Part shown: positions 21,900 through 28,885 of the stretch, piece by piece
Numbering within the stretch: position 1 is the first letter of the stretch
Layout: the number at the start of each line of letters is the position of its first letter
NCBI GenBank assembly: GCA_964601355.1
Contig: CAZRNB010000025.1
Span: 1-28,885, forward strand
Origin: CAZRNB01 sp964601355
Lineage (GTDB): Bacteria > Planctomycetota > Phycisphaerae > Sedimentisphaerales > Anaerobacaceae
Length of the DNA stretch: 28,885 nt
Reading direction: 5' to 3'
Program-made: the position numbers and the translations under genes
Notes under the pieces: generated by a model
What the model was told of the DNA's origin: nothing
Database searches by the model: none
The model's input: only the letters and a program-made list of their open reading frames with translations

Positions 21900-24029
21900 T
21901 TAAAATATGCATGTGCCGATTGCGCAGCCCCCTGAGTATTCCGCTGACGCGGTGACAAGCTCGCCGGATGTGTCCGCACAATGACCAAAAGATAATACCT
22001 GCTCAGCCTTGCAGCCGTACCTATAAATGGTAATCCCTTTACATTTCAGCTTATGGGCCGTCAAATATATACTTTTTACATCCTCTACGGTCGCCTCGGC
22101 GGGCAAATTTATTGTCTTGGAAACGGCGTTATCGGTGTATTTCTGAAACGCCGCCTGAATAAGAAGATGCTCTCGCGGCTTAACGTCGAACGCGGTAACA
22201 AATATCCTCTTTATATCCTTCGGAATTTGTTTTATATCCCGCAAAGAGCCGCGTCTGGCAATCTCAGCCAGAAGCTCTCTATTATCGATTCCTCTTTTCC
22301 TGGCAGCATCCTCGAACAACGGATTAATCTCAAAGAGTTTTGTACCAGCCAGCACGTTCCTCACAAAGCTCACTGCAAAAAGAGGCTCAATGCCGCTTGA
22401 GCAGCCGGCTATAATGCTTATCGTGCCCGTTGGCGCTATTGTATTTACCGTCGCGTTACGCAGCCGTAATTTGCTCCCGGCATAAATTGATTTGTTAAAG
22501 CCTGGCATCACTCCTCTTTCTTTAGCTAAGGCCGCTGACGCATTTAAGGACTCTTTGTGGATAAAACGCATAAGTTTTTTGGCGAAATCAATCGCCTGCT
22601 GCGAATTATATGGAATTCCAAGCATGATAAGCATATCTGCAAATCCCATCACGCCAAGTCCGATTTTTCGGTTTGCCAATGTAATCTGTTTTATCTGCTC
22701 AAGAGGGTAATTGTTCACCTCAATCACGTCGTCCAGAAACCGAACTGACCAACGAATCACTTCAGCGAGCTTTTGCCAGTCAACTTGACGATAGTCGTGC
22801 GTCTGTTTTACGAACTTGGCCAGGTTTATTGAAGCCAGGTTGCAGCTTTCGTACGGCAGCAGCGGCAGCTCCCCGCAGGGATTTGTGGCCTCGATTTGTC
22901 CGATTTTTGGCGTGGGATTATGCCTGTTTATCTCATCTAAAAACACAAGGCCCGGATCGCCGGTCCGCCAGGCCGCGTGTGCAATCAGGTCGAAGATGGC
23001 CCTGGCTTTAACCTTTTTGACGGCCTTTCCGGTTCGCGGATTTACCAAAGCGAATTCCTTGTTTTTTCCAACGGCCTGCATAAACTTATCTGTCACACCG
23101 ACCGACAGGTTAAAGTTGCTGAACCGACCTGGCTCAATCTTGGCCTCGATAAAATCAATAATATCCGGGTGGTCGCAGCGCAAAATACCCATATTTGCTC
23201 CACGTCTTCTTCCACCCTGGACGATTACGCCGGTAGCGCAATTAAATATGCTCATAAATGACACCGGGCCGGAGGCATAACCTTTGGTAGAGTGAACGAT
23301 ATCCGCTTTCGGCCTTAGTTTCGAAAAGCTAAAGCCGGTTCCTCCGCCGCTCTGATGAATCTGAGCCATGCTGCCGAGAGCCTTAAATATTCCCTCGATC
23401 GAATCTTCGACCGGAATCACAAAGCAGGCTGACAATTGGCCAAACGAAGTGCCGGCGTTCATTAAGGTTGGCGAGTTCGGAAGAAACTCCAGGTTCCGCA
23501 TCATTTGATAAAATCGCTCCTCTGCATCCTCTGCTCTTACGGCAGATTTGAAATTGTTCTCTGCTTCGGCCACGTGGTTTGCTACGCGTCTGAAAAGCTC
23601 GCTCGGAGTTTCAACGATATTCTGATTTTCATTTTTGAGAAGATACCTGCGTCTTAAAACTTCGATAGTATTGATGGGAAGCTTCAGGTCATCCACAAGG
23701 CCGAGTGCAGACTTGGTAAAACGCAGCTGACTCCGTCTTTCCCGATATAGAATGTAGCTCTTTGCCACGTGGCTGTAGCCCTCGCTCATCAAAACGGCTT
23801 CTACCGTGTCCTGGATATTCTCGATGTGCGGAATCTTACCTTTGTATTCCCTGGCGAGCTTGCTCACCACAACGTTTGTAACATGCTGAGCTGCGGCTTC
23901 GGCCTGTGTTTTCTGTCCTAAAACTTCGAGTGCAGCTTTTTCGACGGCGTTCCTGATTTTTATTTTATTGAACGTAACGATTGAGCCGTCTCTTTTTTGG
24001 ACTTTTGCCGGCGTGGTTAATTTCGCCAT
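21900..24029 (-). CDS. nrdJ: Class II (adenosylcobalamin-dependent) ribonucleotide reductase
   Basis: A 709-residue enzyme that reduces ribonucleotides to deoxyribonucleotides with a B12-generated thiyl radical, independent of oxygen. An N-terminal ATP-cone (KVQKRDGSIVTFNKIKI by motif; about 8-97) provides allosteric control. The catalytic barrel has LPNSPTLMNAG, LSACFVIPVEDS (Cys202), GGGTGFSFS, NPCGELPLL (Asn383, Cys385 thiyl, Glu387) and Cys396; the 11-residue spacing Cys385-Cys396 fits class II enzymes. NTIAPTGTISIIAG completes the phosphate-binding part. The tail ends GGCAIGTCIF, a Cys pair likely to re-reduce the active site. No small-subunit nrdB gene is adjacent, as expected for class II. 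I saw no cobalamin riboswitch upstream, only repeats. Confidence 0.94.
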   Translation of the reverse strand: MAKLTTPAKVQKRDGSIVTFNKIKIRNAVEKAALEVLGQKTQAEAAAQHVTNVVVSKLAREYKGKIPHIENIQDTVEAVLMSEGYSHVAKSYILYRERRSQLRFTKSALGLVDDLKLPINTIEVLRRRYLLKNENQNIVETPSELFRRVANHVAEAENNFKSAVRAEDAEERFYQMMRNLEFLPNSPTLMNAGTSFGQLSACFVIPVEDSIEGIFKALGSMAQIHQSGGGTGFSFSKLRPKADIVHSTKGYASGPVSFMSIFNCATGVIVQGGRRRGANMGILRCDHPDIIDFIEAKIEPGRFSNFNLSVGVTDKFMQAVGKNKEFALVNPRTGKAVKKVKARAIFDLIAHAAWRTGDPGLVFLDEINRHNPTPKIGQIEATNPCGELPLLPYESCNLASINLAKFVKQTHDYRQVDWQKLAEVIRWSVRFLDDVIEVNNYPLEQIKQITLANRKIGLGVMGFADMLIMLGIPYNSQQAIDFAKKLMRFIHKESLNASAALAKERGVMPGFNKSIYAGSKLRLRNATVNTIAPTGTISIIAGCSSGIEPLFAVSFVRNVLAGTKLFEINPLFEDAARKRGIDNRELLAEIARRGSLRDIKQIPKDIKRIFVTAFDVKPREHLLIQAAFQKYTDNAVSKTINLPAEATVEDVKSIYLTAHKLKCKGITIYRYGCKAEQVLSFGHCADTSGELVTASAEYSGGCAIGTCIF

Positions 24030-24053
24030 GGTAACGTTCCCGTTTGATAATAG

Positions 24054-24084
24054 AAACCCCGCAATAAATTGCGGGGCTAAATAT
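24054..24084. repeat. CCCC/GGGG hairpin repeat, copy D
   Basis: AAACCCCGCAA, loop TAAA, TTGCGGGG, CTAAATAT, located 25 bases upstream of the ribonucleotide reductase start. Confidence 0.85.
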
Positions 24085-24090
24085 ATATTT

Positions 24091-24121
24091 TTATTTAGCC
24101 CCCAAATTTATTTGGGGGTTA
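24091..24121. repeat. CCCC/GGGG hairpin repeat, copy E (inverted next to D)
   Basis: TTATTTAGCCCCCAAA, then TTTATTTGGGGGTT. It is in opposite orientation to copy D six bases away, so the pair also forms one larger inverted repeat. Confidence 0.85.
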
Positions 24122-24198
24122 TCACCATATTTAAGTCAGGATAACATATAAGTTATAATACAGGCTGTCAAGAAAGTTCTATGAATTGAAGCATTTCG

Positions 24199-24635
24199 GG
24201 GTGCATGTCAAGATTGTTGGTAAAATCTGCAAGCGGAAATGTACGTCATTCCGACCGAAGCCCCCGTGTCTTCTGTTGAAGACAGAAACGGGGGCAAAGC
24301 GGAGGAATCTGCTTTGAAGGCAGACCTCTCAGGCTATGGCAGGCTCCGCCCTGACGAGTCCACTCGGCCCTTCGACTTCGCTCAGGGCAGGCTCTTGCGG
24401 CCTCGGTCGAGGTGACAAAAGGAGGCTCACTATTAACGATTGTGATAATAGGCAATAGCACTCTGTCGCAGTTTGAATGATGGATGTCATTGCGAGCGAA
24501 GCGAAGCAATCTCTGACATTTGATTTATGAGATTGCCACGTCGGCCTTCGGCCTCCTCGCAATGACAACTCCTCAAATCACCTGCGACTCAGCAATAGAA
24601 TAACCTGTCTTTACCTATAAATGTGACATGCACCC
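24199..24635. repeat. 437-bp nested inverted-repeat element between topA and the ribonucleotide reductase gene
   Basis: The ends GGGTGCATGTCA (24199-24210) and TGACATGCACCC (24624-24635) are perfect 12-bp inverts, and partial inverted similarity continues inward (GGTAAA/TTTACC). Inside are two GTCATT-bounded modules. 24245-24416 contains the stem GCCCCCGT/ACGGGGGC with nested GTCTTC/GAAGAC. 24486-24566 has GCAATCTC facing GAGATTGC and ends AATGAC. The rest of the 702-base gap (24030-24731) holds hairpin copies D and E and no gene that I can support. Confidence 0.7.
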
Positions 24636-24731
24636 AGCGTTTCAGGTGGATTTTCAGTCTGCAAGTCTAAGACTGTTTTTGAAAAGCAGAGAAGACACAA
24701 GGCTCAAATTACTCAACAACACACGTCCTCA

Positions 24732-27176
24732 CTATTTTTTGCCTGTGAATGAGCTGCTTGTTACCTTTTTTACCCTTTTGAGACCTATAATTTGTTCTGC
24801 TTCTTCATGTGTTTCAGGCGGCCATTGTTTCGCTGACTGCAACTGTTTTAGATGTTCCAAATGCTTGATGTTCACAATGGTTCTGCATTTTGGGAATCTG
24901 CCGCAGCCTAAGAATGGGCCTTTTTTGCTTTGCCTGATGACTAACCGGCCGTTCTTGCACTTATAACATATGATCTCAGTTGGCTCCGGCGGCGCTTTTG
25001 CCGGCAGGATATTGCCCTGCTTATCCAGCTTGAGAGTTGTTTTACAGTTCGGATAATTAGCGCAGCCTAAAAATTGTCCGAATCGGCCATTCTTGTAAAC
25101 CATAGGTTGTCCGCAGGCCGGGCATTTATGTTCGCTCTGTTGTGTTTCTATCATTTTGCCGTCTTTATCGCACGGACAGGCGAATTTGCACGAAGGATAC
25201 CCTGAACAGCTTAAAAATCTGCCATTCTTTCCGAATCTATAGTGCAGCTGCCGGCCGCATTGCGGACAGTTATATTCGCTTGGAGTGACCTCAGCTTTGG
25301 CATGTTTCATTAGCTTTAGTGCTGTATCGAGATTTTGCTTGAACGGGCCGTAGAAGTCTTTCAGAATGCCCAGCCAGTCGAGGTGCTGCTCTTCTATTTT
25401 GTCTAATCGTTCCTCCATATCGCGGGTGAAGCTGACATCCATTATCCTCGGGAAGTACTCATTGAGCTTGTCGGTGACGACTTCGCCGAGATCGGTGGCG
25501 AAGAACTTTTTGTCTTTCTGCTGGACGTAGCCTCGTTCCTGTATGGTGCTGATGATGGTAGCGTAGGTGCTCGGTCTGCCGATGCCTTCACTTTCCAGAG
25601 CCTTAACCAGCGAGGCCTCGGTATATCGAGCCGGCGGTTTTGTAAAATGCTGCTCGGCCTGGATGTTCACTGCCGCCAATCTTTGACCGGCATGCATCTG
25701 CGGCAGCTGCTGCTCGCCTGAAGCAATCGGCCAGATCTTAGTATAGCCGTCAAAAACGAGCACCCGTCCGGATGTTCTGTACCAGCAACAGCCGATGGAC
25801 GTGTCCGCCGCGACATTTACATTTGTTACGTCCCATTTAGCTGGTGACATCTGGCAGGCGACGAATCGTCGCCAGATGAGGTTGTAGAGTTTATACTGCT
25901 CGTCGGTAAGAAAATGTTTAATATCGTCAGGGGTAAAGTCAATATCGGTAGGCCGAATGGCTTCATGTGCCTGCTGAGCAGTTTTCTTTGCAGCATAGAT
26001 ATTGGCATTTTGCGGCAGATAATCCGCACCAAGATGCGTCTTGATATAATTGCGTACCTCTGCAACGGCCTCGCTCGACAAGTGAGTGCTGTCCGTTCTC
26101 ATATATGTAATGAGTCCAAGAGAGCCCATTGAGCCTAAATCAATGCCTTCATATAATTGCTGAGCTACGAACATGGTCTTTTTCGCAGCGAAGCCCAGGC
26201 GGTTTGCGGCAGCCTGCTGCAGGGTAGAGGTTATAAAAGGAGCCGCAGGATTAGAAACGGATTGTTTAGTCTGCAAATCAGCTAACTTAAACTCTGCCTG
26301 CTTCAGAGCTGCGAATACTCGCTCAGCCTGCTCTTGGTTGGATGCATGAAATTTCTCATCGCCTATTTTGTACAGCTCAGCTTTAAAAGCACTGTGCTTC
26401 AAAAGCCATTCGCTTTGTTCGGCAGCGCTTGGGCCTTCCCGGCTACGGCTCGGCGCCTCTGTTACTTCTTTGGCCACTATAGCGCCTTCGCCGAGACGAG
26501 TATCATTTTCAGTTTTTGCAGACATGAATTCATGCCACTGCCGGCTGTAGTCACTGCTCAAATCAGTGGTGAGCACAGCCGGGATAAGCCAGTATTCTTT
26601 CGGCTTGAAACCACGGACTTCCCTTTCCCTTTCCACGATTATTTTGACAGCGACCGATTGAACTCTCCCTGCAGAAAGACCTCGAGCAACCTTTTTCCAC
26701 AGCAGCGGACTTATTTTATAGCCCACTATACGGTCAAGGATTCTCCGGGCCTGCTGTGCCATAACCTTGTCTATATTGATTTTGCCTGGCTCGGCAAAAG
26801 CATCTTTTATAGCTGATTTGGTAATGGCGTTGAAGATAACACGGTAGGTTCTTTCCTCCGGCACGTTAAGGATTTGTGCCAAATGCCAGGCGATTGCTTC
26901 GCCTTCACGGTCAAGGTCTGTTGCCAGATACAGGTCATCACATTTTTTTGCTGCGGCCTTTAAGGACGTCACGATGCCTTTTTTGCCTGGCATTATCTGG
27001 TATGTCGGCTCAAAATTATTCTCTATGTCCACGCCAAAATCTTTTGAAGGCAAATCCCGAACGTGGCCCATGGACGATTTTACTTCAAAATCCGGGCCGA
27101 GATATTTGTTTATCGTCTTGGCCTTTGCAGGCGACTCAACTATGACCAAAGATTTACGTGAATTCGATTTTGACAT
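24732..27176 (-). CDS. topA: DNA topoisomerase I
   Basis: An 814-residue type IA topoisomerase that relaxes negative supercoils by single-strand passage. The Toprim domain is at the N-terminus (LVIVESPAKAKTI 10-22; DLDREGE 87-93). The cleavage-religation core has RGLSAGRVQSVA (165-176), APFITSTLQQ and the active-site motif TYMRTDS with Tyr358 and Arg360. EGIGRPSTYATII is also present. The C-terminus carries three Cys4 zinc ribbons (first: CPQCG...CSGYPSC; second: CPACG...CANYPNC; third: CYKC...CGRFPKC). The region 236-260 (APSRSREGPSAAEQ) is low-complexity and may be an insertion. The ATG at 27176 has a weak Shine-Dalgarno. The gene is divergent from murG. Confidence 0.96.
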   Translation of the reverse strand: MSKSNSRKSLVIVESPAKAKTINKYLGPDFEVKSSMGHVRDLPSKDFGVDIENNFEPTYQIMPGKKGIVTSLKAAAKKCDDLYLATDLDREGEAIAWHLAQILNVPEERTYRVIFNAITKSAIKDAFAEPGKINIDKVMAQQARRILDRIVGYKISPLLWKKVARGLSAGRVQSVAVKIIVEREREVRGFKPKEYWLIPAVLTTDLSSDYSRQWHEFMSAKTENDTRLGEGAIVAKEVTEAPSRSREGPSAAEQSEWLLKHSAFKAELYKIGDEKFHASNQEQAERVFAALKQAEFKLADLQTKQSVSNPAAPFITSTLQQAAANRLGFAAKKTMFVAQQLYEGIDLGSMGSLGLITYMRTDSTHLSSEAVAEVRNYIKTHLGADYLPQNANIYAAKKTAQQAHEAIRPTDIDFTPDDIKHFLTDEQYKLYNLIWRRFVACQMSPAKWDVTNVNVAADTSIGCCWYRTSGRVLVFDGYTKIWPIASGEQQLPQMHAGQRLAAVNIQAEQHFTKPPARYTEASLVKALESEGIGRPSTYATIISTIQERGYVQQKDKKFFATDLGEVVTDKLNEYFPRIMDVSFTRDMEERLDKIEEQHLDWLGILKDFYGPFKQNLDTALKLMKHAKAEVTPSEYNCPQCGRQLHYRFGKNGRFLSCSGYPSCKFACPCDKDGKMIETQQSEHKCPACGQPMVYKNGRFGQFLGCANYPNCKTTLKLDKQGNILPAKAPPEPTEIICYKCKNGRLVIRQSKKGPFLGCGRFPKCRTIVNIKHLEHLKQLQSAKQWPPETHEEAEQIIGLKRVKKVTSSSFTGKK

Positions 27177-27203
27177 TTTTTACCGTTGAAGAAGGTTCTT
27201 GAT

Positions 27204-27238
27204 ACTCATCGAGAATCGAGCATCGAGTATCAAGCATC
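27204..27238. repeat. Heptad array upstream of topA
   Basis: Five contiguous 7-base units (ACTCATC, GAGAATC, GAGCATC, GAGTATC, AAGCATC), 28 bases before the topA start. The unit is related to the array at 20737. Confidence 0.7.
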
Positions 27239-27352
27239 ACAGTCCACTCATCGGCGATTTTCATAACAAAATTTAAATTAGAATCGGACAAATACAGGCA
27301 GCCAACAGGAATGTCAAGAAAAAACAGCCCTTATACAAGGTCAGGCAGTGTC

Positions 27353-27381
27353 TTTACTATTACCGTGCGCCGTACTATAAT
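27353..27381 (+). promoter_or_regulatory. Candidate sigma-70-like promoter of murG
   Basis: TTTACT, 17-base spacer, TATAAT, about 80 bases before the chosen murG start. A small ACCGG/CCGGT hairpin lies between. Confidence 0.5.
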
Positions 27382-27461
27382 CCAGATATCTGATGACCGG
27401 CTACGTCCGGTTTGGCCGATTTTGTGAGTACTTTAAGTGTAAAAAAGCAGGATGCTTAAAA

Positions 27462-28568
27462 ATGGCCGATAGAAGCTTTTTCTTTGCCGGAGGAGGAACA
27501 GGCGGTCATATCTACCCCGCTATTGCCGTAGCAGAACAAATCATCAAACTTCAGCCAGCGGCGAAAATACATTTTTTCTGCAGCTTGCGCAGCATCGATT
27601 CACATATTTTTCAACAGGCGGGTTTCGAATATACCTCGCTTCCTGCAAAAGGTTTAAGCCTCCGGCCAGGTAGGCTGATTGGCTTTTGCACCTCATTTTT
27701 AAAAAGTTATCGAATGGCGAAAGAAATAATCGCCCAAAGTAACAGCCCTGTGGTTATCGGCATCGGTGGATTTGTAGCAGCGCCGGCCTGCTGGGCGGCA
27801 CATAAGTTAAAAGTGCCGGCTGTACTTTTAAATGTAGATATTGTGCCGGGGCGGGCAAATAAAATGATAGCACGGTTTGCCGATGAGATTTTCGTACAGT
27901 TTGCTGAAACTCAAAAGTACCTTGCAAAGAATCAAGACAAAATCACTGTTATCGGATGTCCTTTGAGAAACAGTTTTTCGCATCCGCAGCCGGAAAAGGC
28001 AATCGAGCAATTGGGCCTTGATAAAAATAAAAAGATTTTGCTCATAACCGGCGCTTCGAGCGGCTCGGAAAATATTAACGACGCGGTGTGCTCACTGCTG
28101 GACAAGATCGAGAGTTTTGCCAATGATTGGCAGATTGTTCATCTGACGGGACGAGCTAACCTTGAAAAGGTCGGGCAAAAATACAACGGTGTTAAAATCG
28201 GCCACAAAGTTCTCGGATATTACGATGATATGCAGGACCTTTTGGCTGCTGCGGATTTGGTAATCGGAAGAAGCGGTGCGGTTAGCGTGGCTGAATACGC
28301 CGCCGCGGCTGTGCCAAGTATCTGTATGCCCTATCCGTACCATAAAGACAGGCATCAGTACCTAAATGCAGGCAAGCTCGTTGAAGCCGGGGCGGCGATT
28401 ATTGTTGATGACCTTCCGGACGCAAAAGATAGAGCCGAGTGGCTGTGGGAAGAGCTGGAGGCATTGATGAAGGATGATAAACAACGGCTGGAGATGGCCG
28501 GCGCCTGCAGGGCGATTGCTACTTTGGACGCCGCCCAAAAAGTTGCAGAAAAGCTCTTGGAGAATTAA
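27462..28568 (+). CDS. murG: UDP-GlcNAc:lipid I N-acetylglucosaminyltransferase MurG
   Basis: A 368-residue membrane-associated GT28 glycosyltransferase that adds GlcNAc to lipid I to form lipid II, the last cytoplasmic step of peptidoglycan precursor synthesis. N-domain: FFAGGGTGGHIYPA (8-21), LPAKGLSLRPGR, VVIGIGGFVAAPACWAA and the acceptor-side region VLLNVDIVPGRANK. C-domain: TGASSGSENIN (a variant of the usual GGSxGA loop) and GRSGAVSVAEYAAAAVPSIC, then PYPYHKDRHQYLNA for UDP-GlcNAc. The frame is open 23 codons further upstream to an ATG at 27393, but the ATG at 27462 is preferred because the GGGTGGH loop then sits near the N-terminus as in the family and AGGA lies nine bases upstream. 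No other mur genes are adjacent. Confidence 0.92.
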   Translation: MADRSFFFAGGGTGGHIYPAIAVAEQIIKLQPAAKIHFFCSLRSIDSHIFQQAGFEYTSLPAKGLSLRPGRLIGFCTSFLKSYRMAKEIIAQSNSPVVIGIGGFVAAPACWAAHKLKVPAVLLNVDIVPGRANKMIARFADEIFVQFAETQKYLAKNQDKITVIGCPLRNSFSHPQPEKAIEQLGLDKNKKILLITGASSGSENINDAVCSLLDKIESFANDWQIVHLTGRANLEKVGQKYNGVKIGHKVLGYYDDMQDLLAAADLVIGRSGAVSVAEYAAAAVPSICMPYPYHKDRHQYLNAGKLVEAGAAIIVDDLPDAKDRAEWLWEELEALMKDDKQRLEMAGACRAIATLDAAQKVAEKLLEN

Positions 28569-28618
28569 TAATTTGTAGTTTGTAATCCATGAATTGAAAA
28601 TTGTATGGAGGAATTTAC

Positions 28619-28650
28619 TTGTAAATATCGGCTGTTTATTTTAATATAAT
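28619..28650 (+). promoter_or_regulatory. Candidate promoter of tRNA-Ala
   Basis: TTGTAA followed after 17-20 bases by TAATAT/TATAAT, ending nine bases before the tRNA. The area is very A/T-rich, so exact boxes are uncertain. Confidence 0.4.
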
Positions 28651-28658
28651 ATTATATT

Positions 28659-28731
<73 letters not shown>

Positions 28732-28754
28732 TTTCCACGCGAGGGTATACAAAA

Positions 28755-28781
28755 CAGAGCCGCGACCGTGAGGGAGCGGTC
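28755..28781. repeat. 27-bp dispersed palindromic repeat, copy 2
   Basis: The second copy of the repeat at 3314-3340 with one difference (G for C), located 23 bases after the tRNA. Confidence 0.75.
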
Positions 28782-28829
28782 ATTTCGTAATGCGACCATA
28801 ATTAAACAGTAAATATTCACTTAGCGCAG

Positions 28830-28865
28830 AAAAAGGGCTGCGGTGGAGCGTTACCGCAGCCCTTT
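28830..28865 (-). terminator. Intrinsic terminator for a minus-strand gene beyond the right edge
   Basis: On the minus strand: stem GGGCTGCGGT/ACCGCAGCCC with an 8-base loop, then five T. Three further A/T pairs extend the stem. The gene it serves is outside the window. Confidence 0.82.
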
Positions 28866-28885
28866 GGTTTACCTGATTGAATCGG

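Noticed and set aside
24030..24731. Cobalamin riboswitch upstream of the B12-dependent ribonucleotide reductase
   Set aside because: I did not see a B12-box-like GCCACTG on the minus strand; the gap is explained by hairpin copies and the nested inverted repeat.
26400..26470. Low-complexity APSRSREGPSAAEQ segment of TopA as a repeat-derived insertion
   Set aside because: This linker is variable in topoisomerase I generally, and no second copy of the DNA was seen in the window.
28605..28649. Short reading frame after murG (about 14 residues)
   Set aside because: It is very short, has no homology signal, and overlaps the A/T-rich region that probably holds the tRNA promoter.

Overview
The window looks like a chromosomal segment of an uncultured planctomycete-type bacterium, perhaps Phycisphaerae-like. 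That is an inference from gene content: a dense set of ECF sigma factor/anti-sigma pairs, a secreted GH35-type glycoside hydrolase, a class II (B12-dependent) ribonucleotide reductase, moderate GC and many dispersed palindromic repeats. No 16S or ribosomal protein gene is present to confirm it.

Layout. 1-4150 (+): the 3' part of carB, then carA, a pterin-dependent methyltransferase and a ZIP metal transporter. carB-carA-methyltransferase overlap and form one translationally coupled unit, with carB before carA. 4205-7095 (-): a secreted GH35/DUF5597-type hydrolase and an O-methyltransferase. 7366-9943 (+): a small lipoprotein with its own terminator, a repeat-rich gap, and tilS. 9975-17927 (-): four consecutive ECF sigma/anti-sigma operons. 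The two leftmost are an apparently identical 1989-bp direct duplication that contains promoter, sigma gene, anti-sigma gene and terminator. 18097-21836 (-): a compact five-gene run (phosphoribosyltransferase, PNPOx-like flavoprotein, type III polyketide synthase, UbiE-like methyltransferase, alpha/beta hydrolase). 21900-24029 (-): class II ribonucleotide reductase. 24732-27176 (-): topA. 27462-28568 (+): murG. 28659-28731 (+): tRNA-Ala(GGC). A terminator at the right edge belongs to a minus-strand gene outside the window.

The most interesting system is the sigma/anti-sigma array. The three distinct anti-sigma paralogues have unrelated or absent zinc-finger N-termini, but each carries a C-terminal membrane/extracytoplasmic module of exactly 338 residues. 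In every case that module begins at an ATG preceded by a well-placed Shine-Dalgarno sequence (GGAGAATAA...), and it ends in a nearly invariant tail (YGDLSVKDVAP-x-DLPK). One gene may therefore yield both a membrane anti-sigma factor and a separate exported sensor, an RseA/RseB pair in one reading frame. This is a hypothesis from sequence only.

The second theme is repeats. One hairpin family (AACCCC...GGGGCTAAATAT) has six copies with compensatory stem changes. One copy is inside tilS in frame, and another has a 24-bp palindrome inserted exactly in its loop. A second family consists of degenerate 7-bp heptads in head-to-head arrays; one lies inside carA in frame and another supplies the stop codon of the PNPOx gene. 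A third group consists of nested inverted-repeat elements bounded by GTCATT/AATGAC in the gaps at 5.9, 8.4 and 24.4 kb.
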